Below are positions 40,219-49,204 of a stretch of DNA of 64,000 nt, one piece after another. Origin of the DNA: Microbispora siamensis (lineage in GTDB: Bacteria > Actinomycetota > Actinomycetes > Streptosporangiales > Streptosporangiaceae); assembly GCF_016863095.1 (NCBI RefSeq), contig NZ_BOOF01000006.1:159092-223091 (forward strand). The letters are read 5' to 3'. Positions within the stretch are counted from its first letter, which is position 1. Each line of letters starts with the position of its first letter. A program made the translations under genes and the position numbers. The notes beneath the pieces were generated by a model. It made no database searches. It saw only the letters and a list, made by a program, of their open reading frames with translations, and was not told where the DNA came from.

Positions 40219-42195
40219 TCACCAGGGGGACGGGGCGGGTGGGGGGACGACCGGGGGGCGGTCGTCGCAGGTGATGGTGTTGGGCAGCATCCAGGGAGCG
40301 AGCCAGCCGCCGTCGTTGCCGCCGAGGTCGGTCAGGGAGAACTCCGACCCGGTGGGCGGGAAGTTGAAGGACCCGCAGTTGTTGACGCCCACCGCGCCGA
40401 CGTTGCGGGCGTCCACGTTCTCGAAGGACGTCGAGCCCTTCACGCGGGCGCTGAGCACGGAGGTGCCCGTGCCGTCGACCCGGATGTCCTTGAAGCGGAC
40501 CTTCGGGATCGCGTACAGGTCCTTCACCGACCACTCGCTGACCAGCATGATCGCGTTGTACGTGCTGTCCAGGTAGTGGTCGCCGCTGACCTCGATGTCG
40601 GCGTCGATGTCCTTCTCCAGGGCGTAGAACCAGATGGCCCCCAGGCCGATCTTCCAGTTCAGCTCGAACGTGCCGGCCCGTACGGTCGTGTTGCCGGTGA
40701 TGCGGAGCTTGCCGGCGAACGGCTCGGCGCCGAACCGGGAGCCGACCTGGATGGCGCTGCCCTCCCTGATCGGGTCGGCGATCAGGTTGTTCGCGACCGT
40801 GTTGTCCGTGCCGCCGTAGATCGCGATGCCGTTGGCCAGCACGGGCGTCTGGATCGTGTTGTGGTCGAACGTGTTGCCCGCGTCGGCGGTCTTGTCGGAC
40901 CACATGGCGAGCGCGTCGTCCCCGGTGTTGCGGAAGAAGTTGTTCGACACGACGGAGCCCGTCACGCCGGTGTGGAAGTTGAGCCCGTCCGCGATCTGGT
41001 CGACGATCACGTTGTTAGTGATCTTGATGTTGCGCATCGGGCCGTCGAACCACATGCCGACCTTGGTGTGGCGGATGTAGAGCCCGTCGATGGTCGAGTC
41101 GCTCATCGCGCCGCCGACGCCGTTGACCTGGTCGGTGTCGATCCGCTCGCGGACGTCGCCCTCGATGGCGAAGCCGGACAGGTGGACGTTGCGGCTGCCG
41201 CCCGCCGAGGCGTCCTTGCCGTAGAAGCCGACACCGGTGTGCACCGAGCCGTCCGGGGCCGGGGTGTCCAGGTCGACCTGGCGACCCTTGATGATCGTGT
41301 ACCAGCTTCCGGCGCCCGTGATCGTCACGTCGTCCACCACGATGTGACGGTTCACCTGGTAGGTACCCGGTGGGATGTAGACCTTCAGGTGCGCCCGCTT
41401 GGCGAAGGCGACGGCCTTGTCGATCGCCCCGGCCGAGTCGCGCCTGCCGGCGGGGTCGGCGCCGAAGGCCAGCACGTTCGCCGCGACGACCTCGACGCGC
41501 GGCGGGCCGACGAGGTGCGAGTCGAGCAGGTCGACGACCGTCCACGCCGCGTTGCTCCCGGCCGGGACCGTCAGCCGTACGGTGTCGCCCGCCCGGTACG
41601 TACGGCCGAGCAGGAGGCGCTGCTCGTCGTAGAAGTGGTTCGGGCGGAACGGCTTGGTGATCTCCGGAGCCGGCGTGGTGGCGTTCGGCACGCAGGAGCA
41701 CTCGGTGATCCACCAGTCGGGGTGCAGCAGCCCGGCGTTCGGATCGTTCGAGAACGGATACTGGTTGTAGAGCCAGGCGTACTGCGACGTTAGGGTCATG
41801 GTGGCCCGTTTGTGGCCGTTGACCGCGACGTCGAGCGGCGCGGTGATGCCGCCGCCCCCGGGAGCGTCCGGGACGCTGTACCGCACGGTGATCGCGTTCG
41901 CCGCCTTGGGCAGCGTGAACTCGACGTACTGCCCTGGGGTCAGCTTGACCGCCTTGCGGCCGGACGCCTCCGCGGGCAGCGTGTACGCGTCGCGGCCGGG
42001 GCCGATGACCGTGCCGTTCGTGGCGGCGTTCTCCGCCTCCTGCTCGGCGAAGTCGACATCGGCGCCGCGCCCGGACACGAGTGCCGGGTCGAGGGCGGCC
42101 CGCGTCACGACGGGGGCCTTCACCGAGGCGGACGCGGGCGTCTGTAAGACCGCGAGCCCGGTGGCGGCCAGGGCCGCCGCCAGCAGAATCCTCAT
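40219..42195 (-). CDS. Secreted GH87-type beta-helix glycosidase (alpha-1,3-glucanase/mycodextranase-like)
   Basis: The 658-residue protein has a signal peptide (MRILLAAALAATGLAVLQTP), an N-terminal beta-sandwich carbohydrate-binding-like domain (about 45-230), then a right-handed beta-helix starting LAFGADPAGRRDSAGAIDKAV. The acidic cluster Asp403 (QIADGLNFHTG) and Asp426-Asp427 (NTGDDALAMW) matches the catalytic layout described for GH87. Family members cut alpha-1,3 links in mutan or nigeran; the exact substrate is not certain. Its ATG overlaps the GH13 stop by four bases, making it the last gene of the transporter operon. Confidence 0.82.
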   Translation of the reverse strand: MRILLAAALAATGLAVLQTPASASVKAPVVTRAALDPALVSGRGADVDFAEQEAENAATNGTVIGPGRDAYTLPAEASGRKAVKLTPGQYVEFTLPKAANAITVRYSVPDAPGGGGITAPLDVAVNGHKRATMTLTSQYAWLYNQYPFSNDPNAGLLHPDWWITECSCVPNATTPAPEITKPFRPNHFYDEQRLLLGRTYRAGDTVRLTVPAGSNAAWTVVDLLDSHLVGPPRVEVVAANVLAFGADPAGRRDSAGAIDKAVAFAKRAHLKVYIPPGTYQVNRHIVVDDVTITGAGSWYTIIKGRQVDLDTPAPDGSVHTGVGFYGKDASAGGSRNVHLSGFAIEGDVRERIDTDQVNGVGGAMSDSTIDGLYIRHTKVGMWFDGPMRNIKITNNVIVDQIADGLNFHTGVTGSVVSNNFFRNTGDDALAMWSDKTADAGNTFDHNTIQTPVLANGIAIYGGTDNTVANNLIADPIREGSAIQVGSRFGAEPFAGKLRITGNTTVRAGTFELNWKIGLGAIWFYALEKDIDADIEVSGDHYLDSTYNAIMLVSEWSVKDLYAIPKVRFKDIRVDGTGTSVLSARVKGSTSFENVDARNVGAVGVNNCGSFNFPPTGSEFSLTDLGGNDGGWLAPWMLPNTITCDDRPPVVPPPAPSPW

Positions 42196-43760
42196 CGGTC
42201 CTCCCTGACCCAGACCGCGGTGTCGGACGGGAGCAGGTCGCCGTCGAGAGGACCGCTGGCCAGCAGCACCGAACCCCTCTCCGGGAGCGCGACCGGCTCG
42301 GCGCCGAGGTTGACCAGGCAGACCAGGCCGGAATCGCGGCGGAACGCGATCACCTCGTCCCCGTACGGCAGCCAGGTCAGCGTGCCGTCACCGAGCAGTT
42401 CCCGGCGCAGGCGCAGGGCCGAACGGTAGAGGCAGAGCATCGAGCCCGGGTCGGCCTCCTGAGCCTCCACGGTGAGGTCGCGCCAGCCGGCCGGCTGCGG
42501 CAGCCAGGGCTCGCCCGTGCTGTAGCCGAAGGGCGGCTCGGTGCCCGACCACGGCAGCGGCACCCGGCAGCCGTCGCGGCCGCGGACCGTGTGGCCGGAG
42601 CGTTCCCACATCGGGTCGTCGATGAGTTCCTCGGGGATGTCCTCGACCTCGTTCAGGCCGAGCTCCTCCCCCTGGTAGACGTAGACGCTCCCGGGCAGCG
42701 CCATCGCGAGCAGCGCGGCCGCCCGCGCCCGGCGGCGGCCGAGCTCCAGGTCGGACGGCATGCCGTCCCGGCGTTCCGCATTGTCCCAGGACGTGACGGC
42801 CCGGCCGTAGCGGGTGACCGGACGGGCGACGTCGTGGTTGGACAGCACCCAGGTCGCGGGCGCGCCGATCGGCACGTGGGTGGCGAGGGTCAGGTCGATG
42901 CTGGCGCGCAGGGCGGCCGGCTCCCACGCACTCGACAGGAAGTCGAAGTTGAACGCGGTGTGGAGCTCGTCGGGGCGCAGGTAGTTGGCGAACCGCTCCT
43001 GGTCGGGCAGCCACACCTCGCCGATGAGGATCCGCCCGCCGTAGGAGTCGGACACCCGCCGCCACTCGCGGTAGATCTCGTGGACCCCGTCGTGGTCGGT
43101 GTAGGACTCCTCCACGCTGTCGAGGTCCTTGACGAGGACGGCCGCGGAGTCGATGCGTACGCCGTCCACGCCCCGGTCGAACCAGAACCGCAGCACGTCG
43201 AGGAACTCCTCGCGTACGGCCGGGTTGTTCCAGTTGAAGTCGGGCTGCTCGGGGGCGAACAGGTGGAGGTACCACTCGCCGTCCGGCACCTGCGTCCACG
43301 CCGGGCCGCCGAAGATCGACTGCCAGCCGTTGGGCGGGCCGTCGCCGACGCCGGGGCGGAACCAGAACCGCTCCCGGGCCTCCGAACCGGGACCGGCCGC
43401 CAGCGCCTCCTGGAACCATGCGTGCTGGTCGGACGCGTGGTTGGGGACGACGTCGACGATCGTACGGATGCCCAGGCCGTGGGCTTCCTCGATCAGCTTC
43501 TCGGCCTCGGCCAGGGTGCCGAAGACCGGCTCGATGCTGCGGTAGTCGGCGACATCGTAGCCGCCGTCGGCCATGGGAGAGGGATACCACGGGTTCAGCC
43601 AGATGGCGTCGACGCCGAGATCCGCCAGGTACGGCAGGCGTGACCGCAGCCCCGCCAGGTCACCCGTCCCGTCGCCGTTCCCGTCGGCGAAGCTGCGCAG
43701 GTAGACCTGGTAGATCGCGGCCCCGCGCCACCAATCGGGGGTCGAGGTGTTGCCGGGCAT
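42192..43760 (-). CDS. GH13 alpha-glucosidase-like enzyme
   Basis: The 522-residue protein is a cytoplasmic GH13 enzyme without signal peptide: WWRGAAIYQVYLRSFADGNGDGTGDLAGL at the start, VPNHASDQHAWF, nucleophile GVRIDSAAV, acid/base LIGEVWLPDQ and VLSNHDVARPV. The start resembles oligo-1,6-glucosidase and actinobacterial alpha-glucosidases. It would hydrolyse imported alpha-linked oligosaccharides to glucose. The ATG follows AAGGAG by 11 bases, a rather long gap. It sits between the inner-membrane permeases and the secreted enzyme in one operon. Confidence 0.92.
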   Translation of the reverse strand: MPGNTSTPDWWRGAAIYQVYLRSFADGNGDGTGDLAGLRSRLPYLADLGVDAIWLNPWYPSPMADGGYDVADYRSIEPVFGTLAEAEKLIEEAHGLGIRTIVDVVPNHASDQHAWFQEALAAGPGSEARERFWFRPGVGDGPPNGWQSIFGGPAWTQVPDGEWYLHLFAPEQPDFNWNNPAVREEFLDVLRFWFDRGVDGVRIDSAAVLVKDLDSVEESYTDHDGVHEIYREWRRVSDSYGGRILIGEVWLPDQERFANYLRPDELHTAFNFDFLSSAWEPAALRASIDLTLATHVPIGAPATWVLSNHDVARPVTRYGRAVTSWDNAERRDGMPSDLELGRRRARAAALLAMALPGSVYVYQGEELGLNEVEDIPEELIDDPMWERSGHTVRGRDGCRVPLPWSGTEPPFGYSTGEPWLPQPAGWRDLTVEAQEADPGSMLCLYRSALRLRRELLGDGTLTWLPYGDEVIAFRRDSGLVCLVNLGAEPVALPERGSVLLASGPLDGDLLPSDTAVWVREDR

Positions 43761-43803
43761 GCTGAATACAACTCCTTACGGGTGAAGGCGACAGATCGGG
43801 GCG

Positions 43804-44781
43804 TCAGCCCTTGAGGCTGCCGGCGGTGAGACCGGCCATGATGTGCCGCTGGAACAGGAAGAACACGACGATGGTCGGGATGCTCGCGATCACCAGGGAG
43901 GCGACCAGCACGTTCTGCGGCATCTGCGAGGAGAGCGAGGCGATGCCGATGCTCACCGACATCTTGTCGCTGTCCGGCAGGACCAGCAGCGGCCAGACGA
44001 AGTCGCGCCAGACGTTGACGACGGTGAGGATGGAGACGACGCCGAGGATGGGCCGGGAGATCGGGATCACCACCGACCACAGGATGCGGCCAGGCGACGC
44101 GCCGTCGATCTCGGCGGCTTCGAGCAGTTCCCTCGGGATCGAGTCGAAGAACCGCTTGAGCAGGAAGACGTTGAAGCCGTTGGCCGCGGCCGGCAGCCAG
44201 ATCGCCCACGGCGTGTTCAGCAGGTTCCAGTGGAAGAACGGCACGTCCTTCACCGTGAGGTACGCCGGGAGCATGATGACCATGGGCGGGATCATCAGCG
44301 TCGACAGCATCAGGGCCAGGACGACCTTGCCGAGCGCCGGGCGGAGCTTCGACAGGGCGTAGGCCGCCGAGACGTCCACCGCGAGCGTCAGCAGCCAGGC
44401 GCCCCCGGCGTACAGGGCCGTGTTGCCGAGCAGCGTGCCGAGGCCGAGCAGATCCCACGCCTGCAGGTAGCCGTCCAGGGAGAAGTGCGACGGCAGGAAG
44501 GTCGGCGGGATCGCGTTGAGTTCCTCGGTGGACTTCATCGCACCGGTGATCATCCAGTAGAGCGGGAAGACGAACGCGGCGGTGAAGCTCACCACCACGA
44601 TCACCAGCACGATCCAGTAGATGATCCGGCCGCGGGTCGTGTTGAGCTGGTGCGGCGAGACGGCGGTGCGGAACTGCGTGTTGATCGGCTTGCGGGGCCG
44701 CCGCTGCCCGCGGCGCTCGTGCCGGGCGGAGGTGGCCGGCGCCCCGGCCGAGCGGTCGGGCATGACGGTGATGTTGGACAT
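43804..44781 (-). CDS. Sugar ABC transporter permease, MalG-type
   Basis: The 325-residue protein has a 50-residue hydrophilic start and six membrane segments. The EAA loop LLEAAEIDGASPGRILWSVVIPISRP, which docks the ATPase, is typical of MalG-like CUT1 permeases. ATG follows GGGGAG. It follows the MalF-type gene by 11 bases. No ATPase gene is present in the operon; in actinomycetes a shared ATPase such as MsiK often serves such importers. Confidence 0.93.
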   Translation of the reverse strand: MSNITVMPDRSAGAPATSARHERRGQRRPRKPINTQFRTAVSPHQLNTTRGRIIYWIVLVIVVVSFTAAFVFPLYWMITGAMKSTEELNAIPPTFLPSHFSLDGYLQAWDLLGLGTLLGNTALYAGGAWLLTLAVDVSAAYALSKLRPALGKVVLALMLSTLMIPPMVIMLPAYLTVKDVPFFHWNLLNTPWAIWLPAAANGFNVFLLKRFFDSIPRELLEAAEIDGASPGRILWSVVIPISRPILGVVSILTVVNVWRDFVWPLLVLPDSDKMSVSIGIASLSSQMPQNVLVASLVIASIPTIVVFFLFQRHIMAGLTAGSLKG

Positions 44782-44792
44782 GGTCGCTCCCC

Positions 44793-45716
44793 TCACACCG
44801 TGTTGTCGCGCGAGACGCGCAGGTAGATCGCGGAGAACACCATGAGCACGATCATGAGCATCAGGCCGAGCGCGTTGCCCGCGTTGAGATTGCCGAAGTT
44901 GAAGGCGTACTGGTACATGAGGTAGACGACGCTGACCGTGGCGTTCTCGGGGCCGCCGCCGGTGAGCAGGTAGGGCTCGATGAAGACCTGCATGGTCGCC
45001 ACGATCTGCAGCAGCAGCATCACCAGCAAGATCAGCTTGGTCTGCGGGATCGTGACGTGCCAGATCCGCTTGAACAGGCCGGCGCCGTCGAGTTCCGCGG
45101 CCTCGTACAGCTCGCTCGGGATCGTCTGCAGGGCGGCGAGGTAGATCAGCGTGCCGCTGCCCATGTTCATCCAGGTGGAGACGATGACCAGCGAGATCAG
45201 CGCGGTGCTCGTCGAGTTGAGCCACTGCAGGCCGGGCAGGTGGAACAGGTCCAGGACCTGGTTGAACAGCCCGTAGTCGGGGTTGTAGAACCACTGGAAC
45301 AACAGGACGCTCACCGCGGGCGGCAGCATGACCGGCAGGTAGACCACGAAGCGCAGGTAGGCGCGGGCGTGCCGGAGCTCGTTCAGGACGATCGCGGTGA
45401 CGAAGGGGATCCCGTAGCCGCACAGCAGGGCGAGCAGGGTGAACACCGCGGTGTTGACCCAGGCCGGCCCGAACGCGGGATCGTTGACGACGGTGCGGAA
45501 GTTCTCCAGCCCCACCCATTTGGGCGGATCCACGAAGTTGGTCTTCTGGAAGCTGAGGATGACCTCCCGGACCATCGGATACCAGGAGAAGAACGCGAAA
45601 CAGATCAGAGCGCCGCACAGGAAGCCGTAGGCGGTGACGTTGCGCCGCACGGCGCGCCGCAGTTTCGTCGGCTGCCGCCGCCTGCCGCCCGCTGCCGGGA
45701 TGCTCGCTGTGGTCAT
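44793..45716 (-). CDS. Sugar ABC transporter permease, MalF-type
   Basis: The 307-residue protein has six membrane segments (TAYGFLCGALICFAFF as the first) and the EAA loop LYEAAELDGAGLFKRIWHVTIPQTK. It resembles MalF-like CUT1 permeases such as those for maltodextrins or cellobiose. Together with the MalG-type partner it would form the membrane channel for the oligosaccharide delivered by the upstream lipoprotein. It starts at an ATG about 100 bases after the binding-protein stop. Confidence 0.93.
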   Translation of the reverse strand: MTTASIPAAGGRRRQPTKLRRAVRRNVTAYGFLCGALICFAFFSWYPMVREVILSFQKTNFVDPPKWVGLENFRTVVNDPAFGPAWVNTAVFTLLALLCGYGIPFVTAIVLNELRHARAYLRFVVYLPVMLPPAVSVLLFQWFYNPDYGLFNQVLDLFHLPGLQWLNSTSTALISLVIVSTWMNMGSGTLIYLAALQTIPSELYEAAELDGAGLFKRIWHVTIPQTKLILLVMLLLQIVATMQVFIEPYLLTGGGPENATVSVVYLMYQYAFNFGNLNAGNALGLMLMIVLMVFSAIYLRVSRDNTV

Positions 45717-45815
45717 CGTTGTGAATCCGATCTCGACGTGTTTGCCGGGGCGCCGGCCGCGCGAGGGTCACGGCCGCGGGCGGCGCCCCGGATTAGGCCC
45801 GGATTATCAGGGCGG

Positions 45816-47204
45816 TCAGCCCTTCGAGGCCAGCAGGGAGTTGACCTTCGACTCGGCGTCGGACAGAAGCTGGTCGATGTTCGCGTCCTTGCGGGTCAGC
45901 ACGGCCGACATCGGAGTGTCGAGGATCTTGTAGATCTCCTGGGCGTACGGGCCGGGCTCGGCCTTGGGCGGGATGCCCTTGGAGCCCTCCACCCATCCGG
46001 CGAACTGCGAGGCGTCGATGTTGGCGTTCGCCTTGCGCAGCTCATTCACGGCCTGGCCGGACGGCGTGTCCGCGCCGTACAGGTCGGGGTACGGCTGGCC
46101 GACGGTCAGGTTCGCGCCCTTGGCCCGCACGTAGTCGAACTGGCCCTTGCCGGGGGTGAGGAACTTGTACTCGATCCACTTGAGGCCGGCCTTGATCTGC
46201 TCCGGCGTGGCCTTCGGGTTGATCATGTAGCCGGCGCCGCCGTTGAACAGGGCCTTCGCCTCGGGCTGGGCGGTGATGGCGTAGTTCTCGAACTTGCCGC
46301 CGAAGTCGTTGCGCAGCGAGATGAGCACGTCGGGCGCGCCCAGCATCATGCCCATCTTGCCGCCGGCCATGGCCTTCATCAGGGCCGGCCAGTCGATGTA
46401 GAGCTGGGAGCCCATGCTGTTGTCGACCCACCGCATCTGGTGGAGGTTCTCCAGCACGGCCTTGCCCTCGGGGGTGTTGAACGCGGCCTTCTTGCCGTCG
46501 TCGGTGATGACCGATCCACCGCGACCGTAGATGGAGGCGGTGAAGTGCCAGCCGCCGACGTTGTTGCCGCTGTACTCGCCGTACCCGACGTAGCCGGGGC
46601 CGAGCCCGGCGATCTTCTTGGCGGCGGCCTGGACGTCGGCCCACGTCTTGGGCGGGTTGTTCGGGTCGAGCCCGGCCTTGGTGAAGACCTCCTTGTTGTA
46701 GACGAGGCCCATGCCGTAGCCGTCGGTCGGCAGGCCGTAGACCTTGCCGTCCTTCTTGAACAGGTCGATCGAGCTGTTGTAGTCCTTGAACGTCTTGATC
46801 TCGTTGACGTACGGCGTGATGTCGGCGGCCTGCCCGCTCTCGATCAGGCGGCCGACGTTGGGGAAGTTGACGTAGAAGACCGTCTCCAGCTCGCCGCTGG
46901 CCAGCTTGGGCTCGAAGGTACGCGGGTCGTAGCAGGGGAAGGCGTCGGTGACCTTCGAGATCTTGATGTTGGGGTTCAGCTTCTGGAAGGCCGCCAGGTC
47001 TTCCTCGAAGGTCGCGCGCTCCGCCTTGTTCGTCTTCGGCGGCTCGCAGTTGACCGAGATCGACACCGGCCCGGCGCTGCCGGCTGCCGCGCCGGCCTTG
47101 TCGCCGGTGTTACCGCTGTTACCGCTGTCGTCCGTGCCGCACGCCGCGGCCGCTGCAATGGCAAGTCCCGAGACCAGCAGTATCGAGAGCTTGTGGGATT
47201 TCAT
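45816..47204 (-). CDS. Sugar-binding lipoprotein of ABC importer
   Basis: The 462-residue protein begins MKSHKLSILLVSGLAIAAAAACGT, a lipoprotein signal with Cys at residue 22 or nearby, followed by a Gly/Asn/Ser linker and a full family-1 solute-binding fold (LAAFQKLNPNIKISKV, VYGLPTDGYGMGLVYNKEVF, GGAGYMINPKA). ATG with GGGAACGAGG upstream; the frame continues upstream but lacks family support. It is the first gene of the five-gene operon and probably determines the substrate bound, likely an alpha-glucan oligosaccharide. Confidence 0.93.
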   Translation of the reverse strand: MKSHKLSILLVSGLAIAAAAACGTDDSGNSGNTGDKAGAAAGSAGPVSISVNCEPPKTNKAERATFEEDLAAFQKLNPNIKISKVTDAFPCYDPRTFEPKLASGELETVFYVNFPNVGRLIESGQAADITPYVNEIKTFKDYNSSIDLFKKDGKVYGLPTDGYGMGLVYNKEVFTKAGLDPNNPPKTWADVQAAAKKIAGLGPGYVGYGEYSGNNVGGWHFTASIYGRGGSVITDDGKKAAFNTPEGKAVLENLHQMRWVDNSMGSQLYIDWPALMKAMAGGKMGMMLGAPDVLISLRNDFGGKFENYAITAQPEAKALFNGGAGYMINPKATPEQIKAGLKWIEYKFLTPGKGQFDYVRAKGANLTVGQPYPDLYGADTPSGQAVNELRKANANIDASQFAGWVEGSKGIPPKAEPGPYAQEIYKILDTPMSAVLTRKDANIDQLLSDAESKVNSLLASKG

Positions 47205-47294
47205 CCTCGTTCCCTTCTGGAACCGCGCACCACGACCCGTCGAAGCACGCGGCTCGGGGCCGACTGGAGCGCCCCGATCCGCTCGGTTGCGAGA

Positions 47295-47323
47295 AACATA
47301 CAGAGGCATGCAGGACTGAGCAA
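47295..47323 (-). promoter_or_regulatory. Putative promoter of the glucan operon
   Basis: On the minus strand TTGCTC (47318-47323) and TATGTT (47295-47300) are 17 bp apart. Transcription would start about 80 bases before the binding-protein ATG. An imperfect inverted repeat (AGTT...AACT) overlaps the -35 region. Confidence 0.5.
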
Positions 47324-47428
47324 TAGTTCGTCATTAACTCTGCAAAAAAGTGACAGTGATCGGTCTGTGACTGGCATGCCATCGCTGTGCACAGGACTCG
47401 AACGGCCCGAAGCGCACGCAGGACCGCA

Positions 47429-47503
47429 CGACGGCGTGGGGAGCAGGGACCTGCGACGGCGTGGGGAGCAGGGACATGCGACGACGTGGAGGAGCAGGGA
47501 CGC
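47429..47503 (+). repeat. Three tandem 25-bp repeats
   Basis: Units at 47429-47453, 47454-47478 and 47479-47503 share the pattern CGACGGCGTGGGGAGCAGGG plus five bases. Units one and two differ at one base; the third has a few changes. It directly abuts the 143-bp repeat. Confidence 0.85.
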
Positions 47504-47643
47504 GCTCAAGAGCGGGCGGGTGCTCCGGCCGGCCGTGATAGTTGCGGCCCGGTGAGCCGCGGGAGCGGCCATCGCGGGCGCGGTGGTACAGGGCACGGTC
47601 TTACGCCGGCCTCCGCACCCGCCCGCCCCCGGCGCTCCGCGCC
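47501..47643 (+). repeat. 143-bp repeat, copy A (inverted copy at 53632-53774)
   Basis: Aligned with the reverse complement of 53632-53774, 138 of 143 bases agree by my count. It starts CGCGCTCA and contains CGGCCGGCCGTGATAGTTGC and GGCACGGTCTTACGCCGG. It encodes no convincing protein and has no transposase features. The two copies enclose about 6 kb with both LacI genes, the second GH87-type gene and a lipoprotein gene. Confidence 0.85.
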
Positions 47644-47792
47644 ACACACGTTCACCGGGGTGGAGGGAGCGGAGCGGAAGGGAGCGAGGACCGCAGCGAA
47701 GGCCCAGCGGAGCGGGCTTCGCGAGGACCGGAGTTTCCTTCCGGCGCAGTGACCGACTTGCCCATGGTCCATGACGCCGCCCAACCCGCCCC

Positions 47793-47848
47793 AGGTTCGT
47801 GACGGTGACCAGCACGGCCAAGGTTGGTGACGGTGACCAGCCAGCCCA
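47793..47848 (+). repeat. Two 28-bp direct repeats
   Basis: Units 47793-47820 and 47821-47848 share AGGTT-GTGACGGTGACCAGC and differ at the ends. They abut the stop of the downstream LacI gene. Confidence 0.75.
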
Positions 47849-48859
47849 CTAGGAGCGGGGGGCGGGGGCGGTCGAGGCGCGGACGACCAGTTCGGGCTCG
47901 AACAGCAGCTCGTCCCCGGGCACCACGGCGGCGTCGATCTGGGCCACCAGGAGCTCGACGGCCGCCCTGCCCATCGCGTCGATGGGCTGACGCACCGTCG
48001 TCAGCGGCGGGTCCACGCAGTTCATCAGCGCCGAGTCGTCATAGCCGATGACGGAGACGTCCTCGGGCACCGACAGGCCCGCCCGGCGGGCGGCCCTGAT
48101 CGCGCCGAGGGCGAGCACGTCGCTGGCGCAGATGATGCCGGTCACGCCCCTGGCGACCATGCGCGTGGCGGCGGCGTGCCCGCCTTCCAGCGAGAACATC
48201 GTGTGCTCGACGTGGTCGGGGTCGAGTTCCAGGCCGTTGGCGGCCGCGTACGCCCGGAACGCGGCGAGCTTGCGCTGGGACGGCACGTGGTCGGGCGGGC
48301 CGAGCAGCATCGCCACCTGACGGTGCCCGAGCGCCATGAGATGGGCGAGCGCGATCTCGGCCGCGGCGACGTCGTCGCACGACACCTGCGGAAATCCGAG
48401 GTGCTCGACCGCGGCGTTGACGAGCACGGTCGGCAGCTTGCGTTCGAGGACCCTGCGGTAGTGGCTGTGGGAGGCGTCCCCCTGGGCGTACAGGCCGCCG
48501 GCGAAGACCATGCCGGACACGTGCTGCTGGAGGAGCAGGTCCACGTAGTCGGACTCGGAGACGCCGCCCACGGTCCGGGTGCACAGCACGGACGTGAACC
48601 CCTGCTGGGCCAGCGCGCCCCCCACGACCTCGGCGAACGCCGGGAAGATCGGGTTCTGCAGCTCGGGGAGGACCAGGCCGACGAGCCGGCCGCGGTCGCC
48701 GCGCAACTGGGTGGGCCGCTCGTATCCCAGCACGTCGAGCGCGGTGAGCACCGCCTCTCTGGTGGCGTCGGAGACCCCCGGCTTGCCGTTGAGCACGCGG
48801 CTCACCGTCGCCTCGCTCACGCCCACCTTCTTGGCCACTTCCGCAAGCCGTCGTGTCAT
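47849..48859 (-). CDS. LacI-family regulator, paralog 1
   Basis: The 336-residue repressor begins MTRRLAEVAKKVGVSEATVSRVLNGKPGVSDATREAV, a LacI helix-turn-helix, and has a sugar-binding-type sensor ending with VIGYDDSALMNCVDPPLTTVRQPIDAMG. It is divergent from the large GH87-type gene, with an operator-like palindrome in the shared region overlapping its own promoter. It most probably represses itself and the glucanase in the absence of an inducing oligosaccharide, and may also act on the transporter operon. It is about three quarters identical to paralog 2. The promoter TATAGT places the mRNA start at the ATG, so it is probably leaderless. Confidence 0.92.
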   Translation of the reverse strand: MTRRLAEVAKKVGVSEATVSRVLNGKPGVSDATREAVLTALDVLGYERPTQLRGDRGRLVGLVLPELQNPIFPAFAEVVGGALAQQGFTSVLCTRTVGGVSESDYVDLLLQQHVSGMVFAGGLYAQGDASHSHYRRVLERKLPTVLVNAAVEHLGFPQVSCDDVAAAEIALAHLMALGHRQVAMLLGPPDHVPSQRKLAAFRAYAAANGLELDPDHVEHTMFSLEGGHAAATRMVARGVTGIICASDVLALGAIRAARRAGLSVPEDVSVIGYDDSALMNCVDPPLTTVRQPIDAMGRAAVELLVAQIDAAVVPGDELLFEPELVVRASTAPAPRS

Positions 48860-48866
48860 GGACGCA

Positions 48867-48907
48867 ACTATACGACAGTGAGCGCAAACGCTTTCATTCG
48901 CTTGCGC
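48867..48907. promoter_or_regulatory. LacI operator overlapping the paralog-1 promoter
   Basis: GCGCAAACG (48882-48890) and CGCTTGCGC (48899-48907) form a nearly perfect inverted repeat around an 8-bp centre. CGCAAACGCTTTCA within it resembles the LacI/CcpA consensus. The -10 of paralog 1 (TATAGT on the minus strand, 48867-48872) lies next to it. It sits about 300 bases upstream of the GH87-type start on the other strand. Confidence 0.7.
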
Positions 48908-49204
48908 ATGTGATCGCGAACAGCACGTCAGACCACTGCCTCGCCCCGCGAGTGGGGCCGCACCGATCGCGATCCCCTGGGCGCCGTCCCGCGCACTCCT
49001 CCGGCCGAGGTGCGGAGCGTTCCAGAGGGCTCGGGGCTGGGATTACGTGATGTCGTAACGCGCATGTCATCTTGCGACTTCTCGTCGGAATATTGCAGAT
49101 GGTTGTTCGTCAACTTATCGTGTGGGCCACTCGCCTTCTTCGGAGGTGTGGCGGTCCAGCGTCCACGCCGCATCTCCCGGGTCTCGCATGCAGAAAGGAA
49201 CCTC

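Larger units (their letters stand above)
47205..47848. other. Gene-free region with repeats
   Basis: These 644 bases between the binding-protein and LacI genes hold the operon promoter, a 25-bp tandem repeat, one copy of the 143-bp inverted repeat, and a 28-bp direct repeat next to the LacI stop. Open frames here are short and have no recognisable homology. Confidence 0.6.

Noticed and set aside
47506..47784. Arg/Pro-rich frames over the 143-bp repeat copies
   Set aside because: They appear in both copies only because the DNA is repeated; composition and lack of ribosome binding site argue against coding.
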